DNA from: Trema orientale
Lineage: Eukaryota; Streptophyta; Magnoliopsida; Rosales; Cannabaceae
Direction of reading: 5' to 3'
NCBI GenBank assembly: GCA_002914845.1
Contig: JXTC01000016.1
Location: 630,766 to 694,765 of the forward strand
DNA: 64,000 bases
Position numbers and translations under genes: made by a program. This document shows, one piece after another, positions 23,160-33,757 of the stretch. Below the pieces are notes generated by a model, which saw only the letters and a program-made list of their open reading frames with translations, had not been told where the DNA came from and did not search any database. The first letter of the stretch is position 1. The number at the start of each line of letters is the position of its first letter.

Positions 23160-23410
23160 ATATTTGTTCAGGACTGTTATTGGCAAAAGACCATAGCTGA
23201 AAATAAATTTCTGACGGAACATTGAAAGTCATCGGCAAAACTAACATTTCCCAAGGCATCAGTGACTTTTTCTGATGCTCCGTTTTCGTCGGTAAAAGTT
23301 TTACGTTAGTGAAAGTATGCCAAAAATTTGAAGTTGATTTACAAATCACGGACGAAAAATATGTTCAGTGGAAGCTCCATTTTTGCTAATGTGGTTTAGT
23401 ATCTGATGTG
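23160..23410. repeat. CACTA-like subterminal repeats
   Basis: Degenerate copies of TCATCGGCAAAACT, TTTTCTGATGCTCCGTTTTCG and TTTCGTCGGTAAAAGTTTTA occur in both orientations. They resemble the motifs at 14572-14773 and at 24855-24925 and may be ends of one or more decayed CACTA elements. Confidence 0.4.
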
Positions 23411-24839
23411 CTATCATCTATGCTCTCAAATTAATTATTATTTTCTGCTACAACTATCTTAGAAAATTCAGCACAATGGTAAGAAGAGTTGATCCACTAA
23501 GAACAAGTATTACTTTTGTTTCCAATTCCTAACTAATCTAGATGTAGATATTGGGAGGTGGGGGTTAATCAAAGCAAATAAAATAAAAGAAAATAAACAG
23601 GTTCAAAGATAATCAATGGAAATAAATTGGTTAAAGGATTATTTGCTACCACTAGATATTTCTATTGAATCAACAAACAAATTCTATAACCAATCATTCA
23701 TCAAAATCATTTAACCGGAGATAGTAACAAGCTCTACTATTTCTAAATTCCCCTTATTATCCTAAGATCAGCTAACCCAAGAGAGGGTGAATTAGGTTTT
23801 AAAAACTTTTATAAACTTTTCAAATTGAACAATTAGAATGTTCCAATAATGAATGAAGCATGTAAAAATAGCAAATAAATAAACATAATCTCAAAGTAAA
23901 TAAATTAAAGAGATAGGGATAGAAAGATTGCAAATGCTATTTTTACGAGGTTTGACAAAATGACAATTTGCCTACATTCCTAGCCTTCAGCAACTTGTTT
24001 TGAGCTTTCCACTATCGGATCAAGAATATGGGCTTGACCGATCCTTGTACAAATAGAATGAATTCTTCTTAGGTACACCCAAGCCTTTATAATAGTCTTG
24101 ATTCCGGCTCTCTCATGCCTAACTTCGGATTATTTAGACTCCGGTGCCAACCTCACTTATAACCAGGTTGTTTGTGAATCTGGTGCTAACCTCACCTCTA
24201 TGGAATAGAAACACTCAACAAAAATCTCTCCTTTATGGAATTTGAGTGCATTGTAAACTTAGGGAGAATGAGTGCAAGCACAAGATATGATCTAATTTGG
24301 CTCAATAATTTTGTGAAAATGATATTTGAAAGTTTTAATCACAAAATATGGGCTAGCAAGGCTTGAAAAATTGTTAGGAGCAATATAAGATTATTCAAGA
24401 GATGTTTTGAGTCTTAAAATAGCTTCTATTTAAAAGTACTTTAGAAAAATAGCCGTTTTGAACCATTCAACAAAGTTTCTAGAGTTTTGGGTAGAGCGGC
24501 AAAGTTTCTGATAGACACCTAAAAACTTGCTATTGGAAGTGCAGGTGCAACGGTCGAATTTTAACCGTCATTTTTTGATGTGCAGCAGCGAGCAGTAAAC
24601 TGCTTCTGCCTACCGGTAGACTGCCTCTAATTTACAGGTAGACTTGTGTGTGTATTGATATTTTGTGAAATCATTTTCTTTCATTCTTTTTTGTAAAAAA
24701 TGATCTTTAACTTAATTTCAATATAGTTTAGTGATTTTTGAAGATCATATGACTTATTTTAAAAGGTGTTCATTTAATTTTGAAATCAAATAAAGATTTT
24801 GAATACAGTATAAGAACTTTGGTTGAAAAATCTTTTTGT
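23411..24839. other. Unassigned stretch
   Basis: No gene is recognised. A copy of AAGAGAGGGTGAATTAGGTTTTAAAAAC near 23770 and GCCTACCGGTAGACTGCC near 24607 look like transposon-derived sequence, but the family is not identified. The flanking CACTA-like repeats (23160-23410, 24855-24925) suggest it may be the interior of such an element. Confidence 0.25.
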
Positions 24840-24854
24840 TAAAAAAACGTCAAA

Positions 24855-24925
24855 TCATTTTTGTCGACGCATTTTGAAGACTTTTACTAATGTAAAAATA
24901 TGTCGGCGAAAGACTTCTATCTTAT
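24855..24925. repeat. CACTA-like subterminal repeat cluster
   Basis: TTTTTGTCGACGCATTTTGA and TAATGTAAAAATATGTCGGC lie close together and match the motif style at 23160-23410. Confidence 0.35.
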
Positions 24926-24929
24926 AGTT

Positions 24930-27000
24930 ATAACTGCTATTACCTTTAGTTTGGGACTAACATTTTAAATAGAGCTACTTCATAAGGAAGGTTAATTAAA
25001 TATTTAGTTAAGTATGAAAATTAATCAATGTATAATGTAATCCCCCAATTTTGTGAACTGTACATTGTATTTCTTTTCTATATTTTAGAGTTGGGATGAG
25101 AAATTAATACAATGGAAATTGTGATTTACTTTTAAATCTTACACACATAACTCATGAGGTTAATTCCATAAATTTATTACTACACAAATTAAATTGGAGT
25201 TTAGTATTTGGCCAAATAAAAATCGGCTAAGTACACAATTTTATATGTTCTGATAGGTTACATATGAGTATCTATATATATAAGCATATGTGTACATTAA
25301 TGGGCTTCGTTATTTGGAAAGTATCGTTTACAGTTTTTGAGTTAGTAGAATTTTATGTAAAAATTGTGTCATGTCCTTTATATATATGTACATATAATTA
25401 AATTTGAACATCAGTATTTTAATTTAATGGCTAAGTGTAGTGGTGTAAGAGTTAGTTTGTGAACACTAAGAAAGCTATATACGGAGTGCTTTCCATCCAT
25501 GGTATTATCGTAATAGGATTATGTGACTATTATGGAATGAGTTAGTTGGAGCTAAAAAAAAGTAATAAAGAAATGAGTTAGTTATACAAATTAATATATG
25601 TGAAAGTAAGATTTTTGTGTTTATATTATTATATGTGTATGCTACTAAATTAATTTGTAGTTAGAAAGTAATACAACGAGGTTAGCCCAATGGATCTGAA
25701 ATCTTTTAGGTTGATATGAAGTTTAGGTAGCAATTAAGAGATGACATGTTAGTAGGGGGTTATTTGATGCCTTATTATGATTGGACCGATAGACATATAT
25801 ATTTCCTTGGTGACATGGAGAAATTGAAGCATAAGATGGAGACTATATTAAGATAGTGAATAGCACTAAATTTAGCACCTGGTCAAAGAGAATAATGCGT
25901 AATTTTTGTAGCTTAGTTGATCATCTCATGGATATTATTGTTCCATTAGGGAGAATAAATGTCAGAGAGCAATGTTTCTTCTCTATGTTAGAAATGGAAA
26001 TAGGTTCTTTTATTATCTTTGAGATCTAAGATCGCGTAGTTGGAACTTTCAAAGATAACAGATTTGTCAAGAAAAGCTAAGGTAACTCGAAAATATGCAA
26101 CCTCTCAACTAGTTGTGATTATTTAGATTAATTAGATTGTTATGATACTTGAAGATTAATTTTTATTGTTGTATTGATCATGCATGAAGGAATTACTAGT
26201 TGTAGAAGTAGTCATAGAAGAGACATGCATGGCCAATACTGAAAATTAGAAAGACTCTAAAATATGTTCAATAAGAAAAGAAGAAATTGTAACAAAAAAA
26301 TTTATAGAAGTAATCTTTGATACCAAAGGATTATAAAAAACTACAATAGTTTAGCTTAGTGTAGTAAGAAAATTAAAAGTCAAGTATTCAGTACCTTGAG
26401 TATGCATCAACAATATGTTGGATCTTACAGTTTTTAGATTTTATACCCAAGCTTGATGTTGTCTTTTTTTTTTTTTTTTTCTGATTATCGTTGTAGTTAA
26501 CTTGTGAGATTAAATTTAATTAAGTTTGCTTTACCTAATTTTTTAATAAATTGAGTTTTTGGAATGGATTTCCTATGGAGTTTAAGTATTAAAGAGCTTA
26601 AAAACTGGTTGTCCAATAGTTGTGACGTGAAGTTGTTAGTTTAAAAATTTTCAACAGTATAGTATATATATATATATATATGAGATAGGTTTAAGTCAAA
26701 TTATGTTTTATAGACCAAAACTGAATTAAGTTAGGTTGTAATATTAATAATAACTTGTATATTGAAAGCGTGGAATTAGGGAATAGCTCTAGTTAATCTT
26801 GTCACTGTATTTTGTTACAGTGGGAATATTTGTGCGTGAAATTTTGATGTGAGCTATTTTGCTAAAGCTTGAGGTACACCATTTTAAGGTAAGTGCAGTT
26901 ATTTGCCTATAATACTGAGTAACTAATGGTGCGAAATTTTGTACTGGAAATATATGTTGTGCTTTGCTTATTATATGTACTAAGTAAATTTTTTTCAGGA
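24930..27000. other. Intergenic AT-rich stretch
   Basis: No gene was recognised on either strand. A TA microsatellite lies at 26661-26682. With 27010-27900 it may be an ancient chromovirus-type LTR, but no ends were found. Confidence 0.25.
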
Positions 27001-27009
27001 GATGTTGCG

Positions 27010-27380
27010 TTAGCATAGAGTAAAGCACTTATGCTAATGCACATATATGCACTTATTAACGATACTCATAGTGAATTATTATATGTACTTTTTACTAATG
27101 CTTGTGATGAGTCACTAATACAATTTAGGTAAATGATGTCTATGATGAGTCGTTACGTACACTTTTATTGATGATTGTGATGAGTCACTAACGTAATTAG
27201 GTAAACGATGCTTGTGATGAGTAGTTAAGCATACTTTTAGTGATACTTGAGATGAGTTAGTAATATAATTAAGTAATAATATTTGTAATGACTTGTTACA
27301 TGTACACTCTAGTAATACTTGTGATGAATCATTATTGAGCTAGGCTGGTGATGCTTGTGACGAGTCCCCTAATATTGGAT
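27010..27380 (+). repeat. Degenerate tandem array of GATGAGTC units
   Basis: The motif TTGTGATGAGTCACTAA and variants recur at about 27103, 27139, 27172, 27209, 27244, 27281, 27315 and 27352. Spacings alternate around 32-38 bases, so two half-units make a period near 70. Between them the phrases TAATTAGGTAAA and ACTTTTAGTGAT also recur. Such arrays are known in some plant LTRs; no function is claimed. Confidence 0.65.
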
Positions 27381-28071
27381 AATAAAATAAAAAGGGTCTA
27401 AGACCTATTACTATTTCTTATTGTTGGCATACTTGTTATACTTGCTTTTATAATCTTATTGGGCACCTTGGATATCATGTTAAGTTTTGTTGTTGTTTGG
27501 CTATTTTAGTTTTAGAGTATTGTATGTCCTGCCTTACTAAGTATTTACTTATTTAGTTATTATATATTATAGGCAAAGGAAAGAATAAAGTTAGACCAGT
27601 TTACGTACGATGTACATATGGCCTGATTATGGGGAAAATAAAAAGGTTTTGAATGTAGCTCAAATTTTTACTTTTGGGTAGTTGTTTTGTATAAATAAGT
27701 TGACAACGAAAATAAAATGCTTGTGTAAAAGGAAAAGATTTTAAATGGTTGTGTTTTTAAGTTGAAAAGTTATTAACATCATCACATTTTCGATATATAT
27801 GGACATGTGTGTAAAAAAAAATACGTGTTTTAATCTGATTAGTTATGGTAATAATTACAAATTGTATTTATGATCTGCAGAAGTTATAAGGATGTTATAT
27901 GTAACAACCTGCATGTTGTTAGCTGGGAAAGCAACAATACTAAATCAATTGATGAGATTCAAATCGAAACAAAATAAAGAAGGGAAAATATTAAAAAATG
28001 CATGCAACAAACAGGTATAGTAGGGAAAAAATATATATATATATATATATCCAAGCTGTACGGAGCAGTTA
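27381..28071. other. Intergenic stretch downstream of the Ole e 1-like gene
   Basis: No gene is seen. A TA repeat lies at 28031-28050 just past the gene's decayed tail. Confidence 0.3.
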
Positions 28072-28316
28072 TGCGTGTATTTTATCTTGCACGGAAGAAT
28101 GGCCGTTATAATAATAAGAATCTTCGGTGTAAATGACGGATTCATAATGCATGGTGGATTGGCCGGTGTAAACGAGATTGTTATCATTCACCATAGACGG
28201 GTTGTAGTAAGAATTTCCGTTGTACACGACGGGTTCACCACGCAGTGTAGATTTATCGTAAAAAGATTGGCGGGTGTTAACCACATGGTCATCATAGACG
28301 GGTTGTAATAAGATTT
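28072..28316 (-). pseudogene. Out-of-frame repeat tail beyond the Ole e 1-like stop codon
   Basis: After the TGA of the upstream frame the minus strand still encodes similar units, first KSYYNPS in the same frame, then in a shifted frame VYDDHVVNTRQSFYDKSTL, EPVVYNGNSYYNPS, LVYTGQSTMHYESVIYT and EDSYYYNGHSS, ending at a TAA near 28072. The TGA stands where a glycine codon (GGA) is expected in the repeat. The protein was probably once longer, with about six units of 16-20 residues. The alternative is that the present stop is the normal end and the tail is a relic. Confidence 0.55.
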
Positions 28317-28886
28317 TCAATTGTGATCCTGGTTGTGAACGACGTGGTCATCATGCACAGTAGATGGGTCGTAATAAGATTTTCCGGTGTCAACGACATG
28401 GTCATTTGCGTTTGAAATGACGTTATTACCGAAAAGCTTATCGATAATAGTCTGGTGATCGCCAAGAGGGTCGCTGACGACACCTGTAGGAACCGAAACG
28501 GAGCAACCAGCAATAGGTAGTCTAGGTTTGATTTTACAGTTACTAGTATTAGATCCACCAAACAAAATGCTGCTCGCACTGTCAACAACAACTTCAAAAA
28601 ATCCATCAGTGTTGGTCACAGTGTCGGCGATGACGGTGCTACCCCCGTCACAGGACAAGACCACGTTCACTCCGGCAACGAGCGGCTCAATTATGGGAGG
28701 GTTTCTTGGTGCGACTCTGCACCGTAACACACCAGCAATACGCACTCTTGCTAGGGGATCATTGTTACTATGACTAGGAGCATCGGCGGGAGGTTTGTGA
28801 TTTGGTAAAACGCTATGAGCTACCCAGCTCATGGAAATATTGAGCAGTGAGGCAATAAGGAAGAGAACAGGAGTCCTATATGCCAT
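28317..28886 (-). CDS. Pollen Ole e 1 / extensin-family secreted protein
   Basis: A 189-residue protein starting MAYRTPVLFLIASLLNISMS; this start is chosen because it begins a good signal peptide and lies about 95 bases from a TATA box. The mature part shows the Ole e 1 pattern: ARVRIAGVLRCRV, then AGVNVVLSCDGGSTVIADT, TDGFFEVVVDSA, and SNCKIKPRLPIAGCSVSV. Four cysteines are visible. Family members are secreted cell-wall or pollen-tube-associated proteins; their biochemical role is generally unknown. The C-terminus enters a repeat (DHVVDTGKSYYDPSTVHD, DHVVHNQDHN) cut by a TGA. No intron is needed. It may be functional in its shortened form or a young pseudogene. Its first codons and promoter are duplicated at 30551 onwards. 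Confidence 0.75.
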   Translation of the reverse strand: MAYRTPVLFLIASLLNISMSWVAHSVLPNHKPPADAPSHSNNDPLARVRIAGVLRCRVAPRNPPIIEPLVAGVNVVLSCDGGSTVIADTVTNTDGFFEVVVDSASSILFGGSNTSNCKIKPRLPIAGCSVSVPTGVVSDPLGDHQTIIDKLFGNNVISNANDHVVDTGKSYYDPSTVHDDHVVHNQDHN

Positions 28887-30550
28887 TAAAATGTTTGTGT
28901 GTAGATCCACTTCGGGATGTGATAAAGATGTTCGGAATTTTTTTCCGTTTAATAATTTTTGAAACAATTAAACCCACCTATTTATAGGTTTTAACTTCCA
29001 AGATATACACATCATGTAAGTAAATAATTATGGAATTATTCGTTAGGCCATAACAGTAAGATTATGGTACTTTGTGCTTCCCACGTACGTTACTAGTTAA
29101 ACCAGCTAATAAAAAAAAACGAAAAAAAAAAAAACAAATTAACGAACTTTGATTATTATTTAGGCCACGTTCGATTAAAGCAAAACCGATCAATCGAGCA
29201 CTGGCTTTTACATTTTTATTATTATGTTCGGACAAATCACACAAGTATCCCGATTATCACAATTATAGTTTTATATATTTATATATATTTTGTACTGAAA
29301 AATATCTCAGTTTCTCTTATATATATGTCTATAACGTTTAGCGAAACAAAATATAATATATATATATACATATAAAAATAATACATGAGATTCTGTATGA
29401 GCATAACATATGAGATCATGTATAATACTAATTAAAAAAAAGATATGGAAAATAAAAAACTTGATACGGAAAATAAACAAATTAAATAAGTAAACATGTT
29501 ATGGACTATAAATGATTACTGTATATCAACTATATAGGACAATATATGATATAAGAAATTAAGCAAACGATCATATAACATCAGAATATAGACATACATG
29601 CTAATGTGAATATCTTAATTTACTCATGACGTGAGATGTGGGATGCATTAATTAGTCGATAACAAAACTAATTAAGAAAACCATATTATATTGCATATTA
29701 CATTATATATACAGAAGGGATAAATTGTTTCAAAACTTAGTTAATTAGTAATTTATACCCGGGGGATCTGCTAAACATTTGTGATGTAAAATGGAACTAA
29801 CTTATTAATGTTTTCAAAACTAATTCTCATTGTCATGTCATACATATAAAATTAAAATTATTTGGATACCATATTTTAACAACAAACTCCAAAATACTAC
29901 AAGTACCATCACAGGTCTCAATCCCGACCCCAGTAGCGGCGCCTCTGCTCGACTAGGGTCGAAGAAATTCGACCTTGACCGAACTTGTTTTGCCGCCTCT
30001 CCCAATTGTTCTAATCATTTTTCGACTGGTGGTAGAAAAAATTTTGACCTTAGTCGAACCATTGACCATAGTCGAACAATTCGACTAGGGGTCCAAGCTA
30101 TTGGTCATAAATTTTTGACCGGCATTCGATTCGAAAAATTTTGACCCTAAACGAATATCGTCGGCCTCCTTTTTGACGCTGTCTCTGTCATTTTTGACGT
30201 TTTTGAATTGGTTGAAAATTTTCAATCAGGTTTGAGTCAAGGGTAATTTTGGAACTCGAAAATATTCATTAAATAACACGTCAATAAAAGGCTGCTTTTG
30301 TAAATGATTTATAAATTATCTCTCTTTTCATCACATGTATTAAAGGAGAGTCAAAATTGATGATCTCCTAATTAATTAGGAAAACTATATAATGAGTAAA
30401 ACCATTTAAACTGGTTTTAGAGTTTATTGTATCTCAGCTAAAATTTGAACAATGTTGGAGGAAATAAATTTTTGAGAGTGTTTCGTCATTATTTTTAATT
30501 TGGGAAAAGTAGAAAGATTTAAAAACCCTTGGGAGAAAATCTTCTACGTT
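28855..30550. repeat. Tandem duplication, unit 1 (gene start, promoter and upstream repeat X)
   Basis: The unit runs from AAGGAAGAGAACAGG inside the first codons of the Ole e 1-like gene, through its promoter, to GGGAGAAAATCTTCTACGTT. Unit 2 starts at 30551 with AAGGAAGAGAACAGAAG and matches it along promoter blocks such as TTAGGCCATAACAGTA and TATGGTACTTTGTGCTTCCC. Its second half (X, from about 29275) matches 53930-55188. X contains a GC-richer patch (29930-30170) of TCGACC, TTCGACTAGG and ATTTTTGACC motifs in both orientations; I do not recognise its origin. Confidence 0.8.
28978..28986 (-). promoter_or_regulatory. TATA box of the Ole e 1-like gene
   Basis: TATAAATAG on the minus strand lies about 95 bases upstream of the chosen ATG. 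The duplicated promoter copy (near 30680) reads CTATTTATTGG on the plus strand, so its TATA box is altered. Confidence 0.55.
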
Positions 30551-30968
30551 AAGGAAGAGAACAGAAGTGATAAAGATGTCATTAAAATTTTCGTGTGAGT
30601 TGATCGACCTGGGGATATGATAAAGATGTTCCAAATTTTTTTTCTGTTTAACAATTTTTGAAACAATTAAATCCACCTATTTATTGGTTTTAAGTTCCAA
30701 GATATACGTCATATAAGCAAATAATTATACGGAAATATACGTTAGGCCATAACAGTAGGATTATGGTACTTTGTGCTTCCCACTACGTTACTAATTAAAC
30801 CAGCTAATCCTCTCCGAATAAAGAAAAAAAAAACAAATTAACGAACTTTGATTATTATTTAGGCCACGTTCGATTAAAGCATAAAACGATTGATCGAGCA
30901 CTGGCTTTTACTTTTTTATTATTATTTTCTGATCAATGACACAAGTACGCGGATTACCTCAATTATAG
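30551..30968. repeat. Tandem duplication, unit 2, left part
   Basis: A diverged copy of 28855-29270, including the gene's ATG (GTCATTAAAAT on the plus strand) and promoter but none of the remaining coding region. It is interrupted at 30968 by a retroposed insert and continues briefly at 31132-31161. It then resumes only at 53926, after Helitrons A and B. Confidence 0.8.
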
Positions 30969-31131
30969 CTTTTTTTGTTTTTTTTTTTTTTGATAAAAAA
31001 GAAAGGGAAGGAGGGGACGATCAGCATGGCTATCCTCTCTGGGCGTGATCATAGCAGTTTCAATCCCTTTCAAGAATGTTCCCCAAGCACTGAAGATAAC
31101 AGCGCTGCCATTAGCCCACTTGTTTGGTAGT
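30969..31131 (-). mobile_element. 5'-truncated retroposed fragment with poly(A) tail
   Basis: The 163-base insert is flanked by 17-base duplications differing at one base (GATTACCTCAATTATAG at 30952-30968 and GATTATCTCAATTATAG at 31132-31148). It begins with a T-rich run on the plus strand, a poly(A) tail on the minus. One minus frame is open: LPNKWANGSAVIFSAWG, TFLKGIETAMITPREDS. The long duplication and tail indicate target-primed (L1-type) insertion. The parent sequence is not recognised. Confidence 0.7.
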
Positions 31132-31161
31132 GATTATCTCAATTATAGTTAATTATATATA

Positions 31162-31764
31162 TCTACTACTATATAATAAGCATAGAAAAGCTTTGGGACT
31201 TGTGTTATTCCTTTGCCCAAGCTGTGTGCTTGCTTTTTTATTTTTATTATGTTTATTTTTTTCGTGGGAAAAGCCAGCTCATTTATTTAACTCAGACACT
31301 TATTATTAATGAATCCAACTTTTTTTTATAATTGTTTCTTAATTTTTTTTGTTTGGTCTTTTTTTTAAAAAAAAAATCAGTCCATTTAGTTTTTTTTTTT
31401 TTTGGCCGAAGAATCAGCCTGTTTAGTTAACTGATGATACTTATTACTAAATAGGTCCTACTTTCTTTTACGATGTTTTTTCTTAATTTCTTTATTTGGT
31501 GGAAACATAAATATAAAATTGATCTTATATAAATATAATTTAATATTATTTTTTATATAAATATGAAACAGATAAACTTCTAATTTTCTTTTTTTAATTT
31601 CGTTATTGTTTTCTTAATTTCTTATTTTTCCTCATTGAATTATTCTTAGCAAGTAATACTAAATAATATAAGATTTTAATTATAGTAATTAAATTGTATT
31701 TAAATATAATTCTTTTAAGAAAAACAACGGGCCACGTACCTTAGGCACGTGATTTTGTCACTAG
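31162..31764 (+). mobile_element. Helitron A (non-autonomous)
   Basis: It begins with TC after an A (TCTACTACTATATAATAAGC) and ends CTAG followed by T. Near the end is a hairpin (CACGTACC at 31733-31740 and GGCACGTG at 31744-31751) 9 bases before CTAG. These are the three sequence hallmarks of Helitrons. The 603-base body has no replicase or helicase. It is T-rich and contains two similar segments (near 31270-31330 and 31405-31465). Confidence 0.75.
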
Positions 31765-31874
31765 TATATATATATATCTATTAGCATTATGGAAGCACAA
31801 ATAAGCTTGGGAACCGTGCTGTTCCACTTTCCATCTTGTCTTCTTTTTTTCCCCCTCGAGTTATATTCACACAT

Positions 31875-33757
31875 TGTAAAAATCCAAAGATTTTAAGGGC
31901 ATTTTTGTACTTTTGGCCTAAAATAAAGTAAAAAAAAATATTACATAAATCTGTTTCTCTCTGTCCCTCGTGTTCTCTCTCGTTTCCAGCCGACGACAGC
32001 TTCTTCATGGGTCTTCCTCTGATGGAACAACTCCGGTGCTCGATGAAAGTCGTCACCACGTGGCAAAGTTGTGCCTCCTCTAGATGACCTCCTGCGGGAA
32101 TTTGAGAGCTACCAGAGGTGCAGATCGGTGGCGAGATGCGAACTAGCCCACGGAGAAAAACAGCTATTGGTGCCAATTCCGGTGACGTCGAGCCACAATC
32201 TTAGGCTTCCCAGATTCGTCTCTACATGAAGATCATCATGGTATATATACCTTGACTCAACTTTGCTCGGATTGAATTTTGCCATTTTTGACAATTTTTA
32301 GTTATTTTAGTTTTGTATTAAAACTTTTCTATCAGACCGTTAAATCATAAAATAAACCTCATATTTATGATGTATTCGTGAAAACAAGAATTTTGATATA
32401 TATATATTGACTCTGTTTGGTGATGGGCACGAAAAACGAAATCTGACGGCTCATATTTATCTCGTTTTGTGTGCCACTGTGTCGGGTTTCGGGCTAAGCC
32501 CAAATTGGTCAAGTTATATGTCAAACCTAGCGAATTTGGTTACTAGGAATTCTGTGGAGATGTTTGTTTCTCAATTCGAGGCTTTGTTGGAAAAAAGATA
32601 TTTCAAACTAAATGATTGAGGGTTCGAAAACAATCCCCGACAATCCAAACAACCGCCAAAAGACATCAAACACTCTCTATAGGACCGTAGCATTGTCTAT
32701 TCACTCGTTGGAGGTAGGGATTCGATTACTTGATCCTTAAATTGGTTTAAATTTGTTTTTCACATATTTTGAATAGATATAAAATTTTGTGAAGTATTTG
32801 ATTAAAATGTGATTTATATTTGTTTTGACATGATTTAATATTTAAACTCTTGAAAGGCATGTTATACTGGTTGACGTGCCAAATTATATTGTTTGGAACT
32901 ATTTTCTGTAGGAACTGGATTTAATTAGTTTTAATGAAAATAGCTGTTGTGCTACCAAAATTTTTATAAAATCTAATTTAAATAAGAATTTAGCTTTGAG
33001 ACCAAGATTTATAATGGTTTGGAATATTTGAACTTTTGAAAAATGATTTCTATTTTAAGATGATATTTTATAAGGTTTTGGGAGATTTAAACCTTTGGTC
33101 GATCCTTTTTATTGGACTTCAGTAAAATTGTTTAAGTATTTTAGTGACTATACAGAATCTTGAAAGTAAGTATTTGTATTGGTTAAAAACTTGTAATTGA
33201 ATCTCTACTGAGTCATGTGCTCACCCCTCTACTTCCTCCCACATTCAGATGTTGATTTATTTCTAGAGCAATTGTCATGGTGGCTTGACAAGATTTTTTG
33301 GCATAACTGTTTTCTACCTCTTCATTGGTTGGTTCCTATTCTATATCATCTTTTTCTTTCTATGTCAAATTTATTTAGCCATTAATAGTGTATTTACTAA
33401 GTGGATGTATGAGGATAATTTTTGTATAAAATTGAGTACTTAGAAATATAAATAATTTTATGTAAGTCAATTGGACATTGGACTTAAGGTTTAATTAGAC
33501 TCGTTTTACAAACATTTACGAATTAACAAAGATTTCTAAATTAAATAATTATAATTCTCTCCAAACTATAAATGAAGATTTTCTTGGGAAATTAAAACTA
33601 GTGAAAAATTTCATGATTCTGAAATTTGGTTACTTTTGAGGATTAAAAATAAAAATTTTCAAGTACTTAATTTCCTAGAATTTTGAAAAATCACTGTTTA
33701 TTAGTGTTTCCACTTAAAATTTCTAAAGTTCATCGTCTTGAAATTTCAGTCGTGACA
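31875..33757 (+). repeat. 5' LTR of element D
   Basis: It pairs with the 3' LTR over most of its length, including the final ATTTCAGTCGTGACA. It lacks about 430 bases present in the 3' LTR at roughly 51375-51800, which hold short tandem units (GCTCAGACTTATAGAACCCC, GCTCGGACTTATGGTACCC). Confidence 0.82.

Noticed and set aside
26661..26682. TA repeat as a possible origin or attachment site
   Set aside because: Simple microsatellite typical of plant intergenic DNA.
28528..28773. Plus-strand open frame opposite the Ole e 1-like gene
   Set aside because: It is a shadow of the minus-strand gene, which has a signal peptide, domain motifs and a TATA box.
32407..32619. Open frame of 70 codons
   Set aside because: It lies wholly inside the 5' LTR of element D and is broken in the other LTR.
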